A stretch of DNA of 64,000 bases, from positions 372,001-436,000 of the forward strand of contig JARUPZ010000024.1 in the NCBI GenBank assembly GCA_031213475.1, read 5' to 3'. Under the pieces are notes generated by a model that saw nothing but the letters and a program-made list of their open reading frames with translations, ran no database searches and was not told the origin of the DNA. The stretch comes from Nereocystis luetkeana. Its lineage: Eukaryota > Sar > Phaeophyceae > Laminariales > Laminariaceae. The translations under genes were made by a program, and so were the position numbers. Below are positions 1-10,900 of this stretch, piece by piece (positions within the stretch are counted from its first letter, which is position 1; each line of letters begins with the position of its first letter).

Positions 1-69
1 TTGACTTTATTTGCAAAAATAAAAAAAGGGATTCAATTGTTGAGAGCGCCTTGCAGCGTGGGTAGGCAC

Positions 70-240
70 AATTCGATGCGAGTCGACGAGGGAAGAAAAG
101 GCCGAAATCTTCTCGCGATAAAAATGAAGGCACGTACCGTAGCGGGAAGGGGGGAGAAGAGCCTGCTATGTGACCCCGGATCTGAGTTACGACGTGGAAG
201 GAGAGAGAGAAGAAGATGTGCGAAGATAATGAATGGGATG
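70..240 (-). repeat. Repeat E copy 1
   Basis: Shares the block CCTGCTATGTGACCCCGGAT / CTGAGTTACGA with copies at about 13951-14075, 26835-27110, 57535-57650 and 62042-62192. Strand is given relative to the 14-kb copy. No coding potential is recognised. A purine-rich AGAGAGAAGAAGAT segment follows the shared core. Confidence 0.75.
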
Positions 241-267
241 GAAAAAAAAAAAAAATACAAAAATACA

Positions 268-573
268 AAACACATAGAAACGACCGGTGTGTATGAAATA
301 CCAGGTACCTGGTATGAGATTAAGCATGCTTGGAGGATAACGCCTTCCGCACGTAATGACACTGTGTAGACCGTATGAATGGCATGCGCGTCAACTGTTG
401 ATATTAATAGTAGAACAGGATAACGCCCGCTTGATAGAAGGACAGATCGATACATTTGACAGCAAAGGAGCCACGTAGGTATATACAAAACCCATAGAAA
501 CGACCGGTGTGTATGATATACCAGTTACCTGGTATGAGATTAAGCATGGTTGGAGGATAACGCCTTCCGCACG
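268..573. repeat. Direct repeat pair, about 86 bp each, 219 bp apart
   Basis: Segments 268-353 and 487-573 are nearly identical, sharing GAAACGACCGGTGTGTATGA and AAGCATG.TTGGAGGATAAC. Each carries a doubled TACCAGGTACCTGGTA-like motif at the same place (299-314; 519-534 with one change), so the motif predates the duplication. Confidence 0.9.
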
Positions 574-629
574 TAAGGCGAAAGGTGACGTAAGGCAAGT
601 ACAACGACGGCAATATTGTTGTTTTGTCG

Positions 630-738
630 TATTACGGGGGACCATAGTTAATAGGACCCATGGCATACATTAAAACCTATATATTAAACCATTTTTACTA
701 ACAATATTTGGTCCTATTAACTATGGTCTCCCGTAATA
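630..738. mobile_element. A-family MITE 1
   Basis: Starts TATTACGGGGGACCATAG and ends CCGTAATA, with about 29-bp terminal inverted repeats and an AT-rich centre (AAAACCTATATATTAAACC / TTTTTACTAACAATATTTGG). Non-coding and about 110 bp. The family is defined by roughly two dozen copies in this window. Confidence 0.93.
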
Positions 739-1239
739 GGTGTATGTGTTTCATTTTGTTAACAGCCTGCATTTTCTGTTTTTCCTCATTTTATTGCGAT
801 CGACACTCATGCTTCAGATCGAATGGCAGCATTTATATTGTTACTATTGTTAAAAATAATAATCATGCTGCAGTGCACGTCATGGGCCAAGAAGTTAGTA
901 CCATGGTAGTTGAGAATTTCAGGCTGAGTTTCAGTATATATTTGAAGAATGTGCAGCTTGGCTTTTGTGCTCAGCAAGTAGGCGGCGCTAAATCCTAAAC
1001 CGCTTCCTGTGAGAGCCTGTGCTCAACGTTGTCATCACCATAAGCCGCCAGCCTTGGCCAAAATAGGAGATTCTTAACTGCTGTCGTGTACTGTACTGTA
1101 CCAGGTATTTCATACCAGGTACCAGGTATCATTTTTTATTTTGCACAACATTCGGACAGATCACCATGTATCTATCTACGAACAGTGGTTTATCTAGGTC
1201 CTTTGTTTTCCGTTAAGACATGCTGTGCAAGAGGCGTAT

Positions 1240-1790
1240 GATAATACAGATCATACAGATCCCACCCGGCAATACATGTGGCGCAAGAGAGAGTCACGTC
1301 ACAAGTCACGACAGATCCCACCCGGTCATCACGACGTAGGCCGTGCAGATCATGTAAATCCGGCATCTATCTGCTCCGAACGACCTACAAAACTCTTGAG
1401 ATGGAGAATATGATTTGTCCGATCTTTGGATTGGGGACCCGATCTATCCGATCTGTGCAATGGGTATGGATCTGATCTGTCCGATCTGTGAAACGGAGAT
1501 GGATATGGTATCGATACCGATCTTTGAAATGGAGATCTGATCTGTCTGATCTGTCTAGTGTGTGCACTGAGGCCCTGATATGTCGACTGTGTTCAATGAA
1601 GCAATGAAGATGGATCTAATCTGTCGGATCTGTGAAAGATGGATCTGATACCGATACCGATCTGTGAAATGGGGATCTGATCTGTCCGATCTGTCTAGTG
1701 TGTGCACTGAGGATCTGGTATGTCCAATGTGTGCCATGTTGTGCAATGTGTGCAACGGGGATGGATCTAATCCGTCCGATCTGTTTACTC
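1240..1790. repeat. GATC-rich degenerate tandem array
   Basis: Repeated units such as GATCTGATCTGTCCGATCTG and GAAATGGAGATCTGATCTG occur through this stretch, with spacings of roughly 60-130 bp. Similar GATCT/AGATCAT sequence recurs near 22.96-23.2, 24.0-24.13, 25.05-25.5, 46.6-47.06 and 58.7-58.86 kb. Confidence 0.8.
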
Positions 1791-1822
1791 GACTGTTGGG
1801 GTTTCCTGGGTGGGGTGGGCAG

Positions 1823-1953
1823 GATGCGAGCTGCTGAAGAACTTGGTGCAAACCGGTTTTCAGGACATCGAGGTGGTGGATTTGGATACGATCGACAAGT
1901 CCAACCTCAACCGCCAGTTTCTCTTCCGCCCGCACCATGTCGACAACAGCAAG
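1823..1953 (+). CDS. UBA2: UBA2 exon a: adenylation core
   Basis: Acceptor CAG at 1820-1822, donor GTACCG at 1954. The exon begins with two bases completing a split glycine codon, then CELLKNL and the Mg-ATP motif [16 protein letters not shown], ending HHVDNSK. In the family this follows the GAGGIG nucleotide loop directly, so that loop must lie in an exon upstream of the window; nothing in 1-1800 encodes it. The 3' half of this exon recurs as two decayed copies in the following intron. Confidence 0.93.
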
Positions 1954-4900
1954 GTACCGCGCTGCTTTTGGCACTTTGCTGTTGGATTTTGGTCGTAGCA
2001 GTATGTAGCAGTAGCATCATGACTACAGTACTGTTGATGTTAATAGTAATGTTGGTGATGGTAGATGCTACTATTGCTACAACAGTAGGTCAGTAGCAGT
2101 GGTATCATCGGATTCGGTCGACAAGTCCAACCCCACCCGCCAGTTTCTCTTCCGCTCGCACCGCCTCGACAACAGCAAGGTTCCACGCTCCCGTCGACTC
2201 TTGGGTGCTGGTGACCATAATAGCATCATGCTACCGTAGGCCGGTAGTACTGCTGATAGCAGTGTTACTGCTGTTGGTACTACAGTCAATCTCATTTACG
2301 TATCGTAGTTATAATAGTAAGAGTGGTACGTGTTGTTGGTATTGATGGACAAGTTGAAACTCGACCGCCAGTTTCTCCCCCGCCGACGTGCCGCGCTGCT
2401 ATGGACGCTATTGACTGTTGGGTGTTGCTCATAGCAGCAGTAGTATCATGACTACAATATACTACAGTCAGGAGTAGTGTTGATATATTTATAGGTGTAT
2501 CATTCATGGTATTATTGACACTATTATTAAGTATTTTATGGTTCGTATTTATGGTGGGGGCAATGGTTCAGATAGCTACTACATTGATGTACCGCATTGG
2601 TATTACGGGGGACCATAGTAAACAGGACCAAATATTGCTAGTAAAAATATGTAAATATATAGGCTTTTATACGTAGCGTAGGTCCTATTTACTATGGTCC
2701 CTCGTACTAGTACTGTAGTTCAGTGATCTGGGTATTTGTAGCCATGTTGAGCTGTACAATCGGTGTCATCTTCCCTTGTTGCGTCATGGTATTCTAGGTT
2801 TACGGTTGCTGCTGCAGTGCTTTCCGTATGACTGTCATTATCGTATGTGTTGTTGTGTGGTGTTGCGGTGCAATCGTTGATGGAGCTCGTGTGTTCTGTT
2901 GTATGCTATCATGGTATTGTGTATAACAGGCATTGATGGGTATCGTGTGCGTTGTATGGCGTTGTATTCGGGCGCTCATGGTTATGGGATGCTGTGCTGT
3001 GTGGTATTGCAGTGCGGTCCTTGATGGGTGTCGTGTGATTTGTTGTGTGGTGTCGAGTTGCAGGCTTTGATGACTACCGCGTATTTTGTTGTGCGTCTGG
3101 GGTGTTCTGTTGTATCGCAGGCGTTGATGGCGAAGGAGGCCGTGTTGAAGTTCAACCCGGGGGCGAGGATCGTGGCGCACCACGGCAACGTTAAGGAGTC
3201 ACACTTCGGGCTGCCCTTCGTCCGCAGCTTCGACATCGTGCTTAACGCCCTGGACAACGTCGACGCTCGAAGGTACAGCTATAGTCAGTAGCGTCAGACG
3301 GATCAGATCCACATTTCGTCATGTCCAGTGGATGTTTCCGGCGAGATAAGATCCCCCGTATAACCATGTATACCTTTCAGAGCAGATACATGCCCATTTC
3401 AGTGACGCACAGCAGTAGATGTTTCAGGTAAGAGACATGCACATTCAAATATATAGACCTTAGAGGGCAGGAACACCCTGTATCCTACCTTCACACCGTA
3501 TTCGGTAGCGCACACCTGATATTGGTACCTGGTGTCGTACTGTCAATATATGCATCCTTTTCATACCTGGCTACATTTCTACTGTACGATGCCAATACAC
3601 TGGTGCACTGCATTGTTCTTAGTATGCTATTACTAATGTTTTACTGTCCCGCCGGAAGAACGAGCGCGCATATTCTGAAGGATACAGCCTGCCATTGTCG
3701 TGAGGAGAGTATACCACGTTATCGCCGATGATCTTATGGTTGCACATAACGAGACGGCATAAACTAAACCTACTAATAACGCTAAGCCGATCAGACAAAC
3801 CCTAACCCTGACCCTGAGCCAATGAGATCAATTCTAGAATAGGTGGCGATTTCTGCTGGTCGTCGTTGGGACCTAACTTGAAGAATGGTGCCAGTGGCCT
3901 ACAGATATCGGGATTTCTGCCGTACACTACACCCTACCTCCGAGTGTGATTGGAGTTTCAATGGTGGTCTTCACGTTGTACATGCAGGTATAGCTGTGTC
4001 GGGTGCGGCTTTGCTACAATCAGCGGTGGCGTAGACATTGGAGTATCTGCCGTACGTAGACAGTAGACAGCAGTAGGCCTGCTACTGCTGTCGTTACAAG
4101 TCTCATCCGTTTCTACAATTTCCCCGGCGCTTTGTCGATCCGCTGCTTGCTCCGGTGGTTGCTGCTTCGCCTGCTGCTCGAACACTGTCCGCACCGGGTC
4201 CCCTATTTTTGAAATGGATGCTTGGATGGGCGTCAACTGGCGGGAAATCCCACTGCCTGTGGGTGGATGCTGATGGGTCTGTCATATGTATTCCACTGGC
4301 TGCTTGGCTGGTACTGGTCCTGGTGTGTCATTGCGCCGAAAAGGCACGTGAACCGGCTTTGCCTGGCGGTGAATAAGCCACTCATCGAGAGCGGCACCAC
4401 CGGGTACCTCGGTCAGGTGAGGGATGCTTTACGAAAAGAATGGTGCTAAGAAATGTTCTCTAGAGCCGCCCGAGAAACGGTACCAGGACCAGCATCAGCA
4501 GCAGTTCCCGGAATAGTATTTTGATAACATATCAGGAGCAGTATGACGACTTGAGGGATACCAGGAACAGCAGTGGCATGAACGAACCTGGAAACAGTTA
4601 CAGGAACACCATGTTCGGGGGTTGTACGTTGTCTTGATCCCTGTCTTGATCCCTGTGGCGTTTCCGTTTCTCCCTTTGGTGCTATTTATAGTATCGTCTC
4701 TTTTTTTTGTGTCTTGACACGATGCTGGGGAGTTGTACAATACTTTGCCTCACCCCGATGTCATTTCTCGCTTGCTTACTGTCCTAGGTTCGTGATTGCA
4801 GTTCGATTTTCCATCAGTTGTGTTTTTTTTGTGTCTGGCACGGTTTTGGGGGGGGTTGTGTGCTGTCTTACGACCCGGTGACGTTTCTCGCTTGCTTGCT

Positions 4901-7900
4901 GTCTTAGATTTGGGATTATTCGTTTGAATGTTATATAGCGGTATTTGTGTTTTGTGTCTGGCGTCAGGTGACGGTGATCAGCAAGGGGGAGACGGAGTGC
5001 TACGAGTGCAAGCCGAAGCAGACGCCGAAAGTCCATCCCATCTGCACCATCCGCAGGTAAAAACTATTCATAGGACAAACCAACAGCATGAACTTAACTT
5101 GTGCCCACCGCCCAATAGCGCGCGCGCGGGAGGGGGTACTCACGTCATATCATGCCGGGGTCGTATGACCATAGACCCTAGCACTAACATCTATTAATAG
5201 CAATAACATACCTGCTATATAAATAGGGCAAATTGGAGTATGGCAATAGGCTGCGATCGTGTACTGCTGTGGTATTAGTTGTATGTGTTGCTATTAATAC
5301 GTACGATGGCGAAGATACTATCATCCTGCTGCAGCGTTTGCTTCTCACGTGTGGCTGCTCTTTTTTGCTCGCCCGTCAGTTCGGTGTGGAGAGCTCGGCA
5401 AACAGCAGTATCAGTACGCTGCCGGTTTCACGGGTCAAACAGTAGTAATAACGTCCCATCCGTTCATAGCGTGCAACTATTAATAGATCAAGCAGCAGCT
5501 CGGCGAACAGCAGTATCAGTAGGCTGCCCGTTTGACAGCATGAGTAGGTGAAACAGTGGGAGCAACACCCCACCCGTTCGTAACGTGCAGCAGACCAAAC
5601 AGTAGCTCGGCATTATGTATTACTAGTAGGTTGTTGCTCGTTTCACAGCGTGCAGTAGTTCAAACAGCGGTAACAACATCCCTCCCGTTCTTAGCGTGCT
5701 GTAGATCAAAGAGCAGCGGTATCAATCAGTAGGCCACGTTCGCATCGTACTCAGTACGGCGGGCAGTAGTATCAGTAGCCCTCCCGTTCACTGCGTTACA
5801 GAGTATGGCAAACAGTAGAGTATGGCAAACAGTAGTATCGGTAGACTCCCCGTCTCATCTTGTACGGTGCATGAGTAGGCCGTACTTTCAGCAGGCCGCG
5901 GGTTCATTGTGTACAGCAGTACTTCGATACCTGGTATTAAATGCCAGGTACGAGGTACTTGGTGTGTTGTTTTCGCTTGGTTTCAGAGCTTTCGTGACCC
6001 TTTTTTCAAGGCACACGTGCTACTAATAAAAAACGAAAACGACGTGTTTTGGCGCGTGGTTTGTTTTTCTTCCTATGCGAGTATAATCTTTTTCTTTTTT
6101 TGATTTGTTTTGGCAGCACACCGTCGAAGCCGGTCCACTGCATCGTCTGGGCGAAGCAGCTGTTCGTTCTCATGTTCGGGAAGGTGGAGGAATCTATGCT
6201 GTACGAGGACCCCGTGACCGGGCAGTCCGCCTTCATGGACCAGGTCTGTTTTTCCGTCGGTTTCATTTCGCTGATTTATTGTCGTCGGTTTGTTTGTAAA
6301 AATTACGAGCTATATATGTTGTACGCTGGCTGTACGAGGACCCTGCAACCGGGCGGTGTGTGTGACCCGGTCTGTTTTTCCGTCGGTTTCATTTCGCTGG
6401 TTTAGTGTCGTCGGTTTGTTTGTAAAAATTACGAGCTATATATGTTGTACGCTCGCTGTACGAGGACCCTGTACCGGGCGGTGTGTGTATGTGCTCTTCA
6501 CATTAGTCCTTTTACCACCGCACTCCCATCTGTGGGGACAAAGCACTCAAATTTTAAGTGTGTTGTCCCCAAAGCGGGACCGGGGTCCTAAAAAGAGTTG
6601 AACCACTCTTTCTACCCGGCGACATCCAGCACAACCAGTGTTCGTTCGAGCCGATTCTTCAATCCTGTCAATTGAGAGGTACAACAGGTTATGAGGTCAC
6701 AACACACTACGCCACAACATACACCCCATTGTTATGAAGTAAGCAAAGCAGACACTCCAATGTCATGTCATCGTACTGGGCGCGACTGGCACGACATACA
6801 CATCCTTTTGATGGAGAAGAAACAAAAAGAAACAAGAAAAACGGATCGAATGTTTAGTTTTTTTTTTCTTTTCATCCCTCGACGGATTGGTAAAAATAAA
6901 GCTTAAGCTCACCACACTTCCATGTTCCAGTTTCGCAATCGAAAGAAGAACAAAAACAAAACTGCCTTCATGGACCAGGTCTGTTTTTCCGTCGGTTTCG
7001 CGCCGTCGATTCAAGGTGGTCTGTTTATTTTTCGTCGGTCGCGTGCTGCGCTAGGGTAGACATTAGGAACAACAATTGAGGAGCTTTCAGGACTTTTAGG
7101 AACTGCAGTCCGTCCCGCTCTGGGGACAATTTAGTCAGAGTTCGAGTGGTGCGTTCCAAAAACCGGACTCCAGGCCTAAAAGGGATGTTTATTAACGTGT
7201 TTTGGAATCCGACGTGTACTGCGTGTTATTTTTTTTACAAATCTAAGTCATTGTGTGTCGGACTTGGTGCGTACGAGAGACATGTTCTTTTCTCGAAGAG
7301 GTTGTAGAGCCCCCATCAAGTGTTTAGCCTCACAAAAAATACTGGCGATCAGACATATCGGTTCTTGAATTTCCGTTCGGAGGTACCGTAGGCGGTACAC
7401 TCTCCGTAGCAAGCGTCTACGAGGACCCTGTCACCGGGTATTTATCCCGCCCCCATAGATCAGGTCGGTTTTTCCGTCGGTTTTGTTTCGTTAGCATTGA
7501 TTCGTCGGTTTCGTTCTCTCGGTATCGTGTCGCCGGTTTGTGTTTCTTGGGTCTACGGAACTATCGTATGTTTGCTGTACGAGGGACTTGTCACTCGCCA
7601 CCGAGTTATCTGCCTTCATGGATCAGGTCGCTTTTTCCGCCGGTTTTGTTCCGCTGGTTTCACTTTGTCGGTTTCGTGCCGTCGGTTTGTTTGACAGTTA
7701 GTAGGAGGGAGAGGGTTTCCACTATAGCCTCGGAGGAGGCCTTGGCCCAATAGAGCCCGAGCAGTATTTTTTACTTTGAAAGAAAACGAGCGGTGTGCTT
7801 TCAGTCAAACACGGAAACGGCACCTGGTACGTATCACTTTACTGCGTCGTGTTTTTTGTTATTGTCATCACCTCGTCGGCTTTGATGAATGAGAGATCGG

Positions 7901-10900
7901 TCCCTGGTACCGCTGTACTGCTCGTTTTTTTTTCCCCGTAGGGCATCCCCTCGTCGTTTTTTAGGAACTCCAGAGTGGTTCCCGGCACCGCTCGACTGCT
8001 TGGGTTTCTAAAATTGTGCCATCACTTACGTACGTATTAATATTGGTAGTCGCGTTTGACCGAAAAAAAGAGCGGGGTTGTTCATGGCTCTGTGGTGTCG
8101 GCTGATCAGGTCCTAGCACGGCCTGAGGGGGGGAGTTCGACTGTAGCGTCGGAGGAGGCCTTGGCCCTATACAGCTCCAACGTCCTCAAGGCGCTCTATT
8201 CCACCGAGATATCCAAGCAGCTGGGAATGGACAGGTGCGGATCGCTGCGTGTGATTTATTTTTTATTTCATCTTATTCTGCGTGCTTCTGTTTTATGTTG
8301 GTGATGGTGGTGGTGGTGATGATGGTGGTGATGTTGGTAGCGTTGCTGTTGTTGGTGTTGGTGTTTGTGTCGGTGGTGATGGTGGTGGGGGTGGTGGGGG
8401 TTTTGTTGTTTCTGTTCATGGTGTTGGTGTCTTTGTCGGTGGTGGTGGTGGGGGGGGTGGTGTTGTGGCGTTGTGTTGCACGCAGGCACGCTGTTGTTAT
8501 TGACCTGGCGTTAGCTGTTCGACCAAAATATCGCCCGTAGTCACGCGTCGGCAGGAAAATACAACCTCTAGAACCGCAGTCCCGTTTTGGGGGCAAGCTA
8601 CTTGAAATTTGAGTGGTTTGTCCCCAAAACGGGACTGCGGTCCTAAAAGGGTTAACTCCGTACATGGTGGTCAGAACCCTAGGGTCCTGGTATGCCTGGT
8701 ATACGCAATCGGTACGGTTCCACCAGCTATTCGACACCATGGTTGACGCACCCTTGGGTACGACGCCAACATTACTATCCCCATACCTTGGTGCATTGCT
8801 TGATTGAGTTAGGGTTACGCTTAGGGTTATGCTGTTGTATTATTATCGTATGCAGCAGCCGTCAACCGATCGTGTCGATTGAGTCGTAAGGTACTGTACC
8901 CTATATTCTATTGTGTCCATTTCAATGCGACAGTATTGCCTAGGACAGCTGCCGGTGGCGTCTGTGTGAGGATGCCATGCGTTGTCATGTGACGTGATGT
9001 GAGTATTTTCGCAGGGATGAAACACGGTTGCCGATACTTGGGCCACCACTCTGGCGTGGGTAGGAACCCCCGTGTTGTCGCGTCAAGAGTCCGCACGGTG
9101 ATGATGTCCATGTCAGCGTCAACACTGCCGCGTGTGTGTGTTTTTTTGTGGTGTTGTATGACGTGATGTTGAGTCAGTAGCGGCATTTGCCTCGCAATTG
9201 TCACCCTTGCGAGTGTGTGATGCTGTATTTCGTAATCTCTTGTCGTGCCATGCCTCGTCGTGTTAATTTGTGTTGTGGTGTAATATCATGCTAAGCTATT
9301 TTGGGTGCTCTTAAACCGGGTACCCCTCAGGTATAAGGGTGCAGAGAGGACCCCCGTGCCGCTGGACGAAGGCGTGCTGGAGAAGGAAACCAGGTGAGGG
9401 ATGCTTTGCTCATGGGTGGCAGTAAAGGGGGACACCCCTGTGATGTTGGTGGTGGTGGTGGTGGTGGTGTTCTTCTATAAAATAGTTTATGTTGCTGTTG
9501 TGTCTGTTGTTGGTGTTCTTCTAGTCGTTGTTGTTGGTGCTGCTGCTGTTGTTGGTTTTTATCTTGGTGGTGGTGGTGGTGGTGTTCTTCTATGAAATAG
9601 TTTCTGTTGCTGTTGTGTCTGTTGTTGGTGTTCTTTTAGTCGTTGTTGTTGGTGCTGCTGCTGTTGTCGGTTTTTATCGCTGTAGTTGTTGTTGCCATTG
9701 TTGCTGGAGTTGCTGTTCTTGGTGGTGTTGCTGCTGCTGTCGTACTTGCTGTTTTTTGTCGGTCGTCGTTGCTGTTGGGGATAGCTTTTTGTGTTGCGGC
9801 TGCTGTCGTAGTGGCGTGGTGCTGCTGTTGTGCATTGTCGGTTGGTTGGTGTTTATGCGTGTCGTTGCTGCTAACGCTGGTATATATAGCATCTGGTCGC
9901 CAGACTAAGAAGCAGAAGAGTAAACGAAAACGAATACGTTAAAATAAAAATCAGGTGCTCCCCGAAAAAAAGCAAAAGACACGTTCCTCTTCTTGGCGGG
10001 GTCTGATAAGACGCTACGTACGTACAAGCATGGTTTCGAACGCCTCTGCGTCAGTTTTAATATGCTACCTGCTACCTGGTGAGTATTTTCACGGTGGCCC
10101 CTACCGTCAATGGCGTGTAGGCCCAAAACGGGGGGGGGGGGGGGAAGCTATCCGGTGCTTTCCTACAAGGTAAAGATGTAGCGTCGATGGAAAGCCTAAG
10201 CCTTTCACCATCCGCGTGTTTGAAACAGACGGCAGCAGTTTCGATTCACGGAGTAGTTCTCTTGAGACACAAGGCACCAATGAGGGGATGATTTAGGGCC
10301 TGTTTACTACTGTTTACTACTGGTAAGTGTCTCCGTGATACTTCGTATACGTGTACCGTGGTATGTTGTGGACTACTCCAGACGAGAAATGTGAGGGCCG
10401 TTTACGCAATACAGCGGTACAGCAGTAGTGCCGGGTCCCCTCTATAGGGCCGGCTTGATATGTTCCAGCCAACAACACCGGCGCTATGGCGGTAACCGGC
10501 CCTACTCATATTCATTCAGCGCATTACCGCAATGATGAATCCCACCACCTGTGCCCAGCGGTAACGCAGGCGCTATAGCGGGCAACCGGGCTATAGAAGT
10601 CCCACTCCTGTGATAGAAAAATGAAACTGTATTTTTCGGTCGAGAGAACACCATAACATCAGCTGTCACCTCATTGATTTGCCAATATGCCGCTCAGGGG
10701 AAAACCTCCCACGAGTTGAAGCAACTGGAGAGTCACGAGGTATAAACCCGAGTTGAAAAAAACAGAATCAAAGTAGTTTTCTGTGGCGTTGTCTGTTGGT
10801 AGTTTCATTTACCCTCCTCCCCCACGAGTGGAGGTGGAAAGTGAAAAAAATATGAGCCCAAAATTGAAAGGAAAACGAGTCGGAGTAGTTTTTTATGACA

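Larger units (their letters stand above)
1..1800. other. Upstream of the first visible UBA2 exon: repeats only
   Basis: No coding sequence recognised. The stretch holds a repeat E fragment (about 70-240), a direct repeat pair, one A-MITE, TA-bounded micro-motifs at 299-314, 519-534 and 1099-1128, and a GATC-rich array. It is probably the UBA2 intron preceding exon a, since the missing N-terminal exon must be further upstream. Confidence 0.6.
6200..7665 (+). repeat. Dispersed decayed copies of UBA2 exon e 3' end plus donor
   Basis: The true junction (6199-6275: TACGAGGACCCCGTGACC ... ATGGACCAG|GTCTGTTTTTCC) is echoed at about 6334-6410, 6455-6490, 6962-7000, 7418-7490 and 7578-7650. The copies share TACGAGGACCCTG, CTTCATGGA(C/T)CAGGTC and TTTTTCCGTCGGTTT. 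None keeps a full open frame. Confidence 0.88.

Noticed and set aside
3795-3822. CCCTAACCCTGACCCTGA, telomere-like; also TTAGGGTTA at about 8807-8830
   Set aside because: Only one to three imperfect units in mid-window; short interstitial matches carry no evidence of a telomere.
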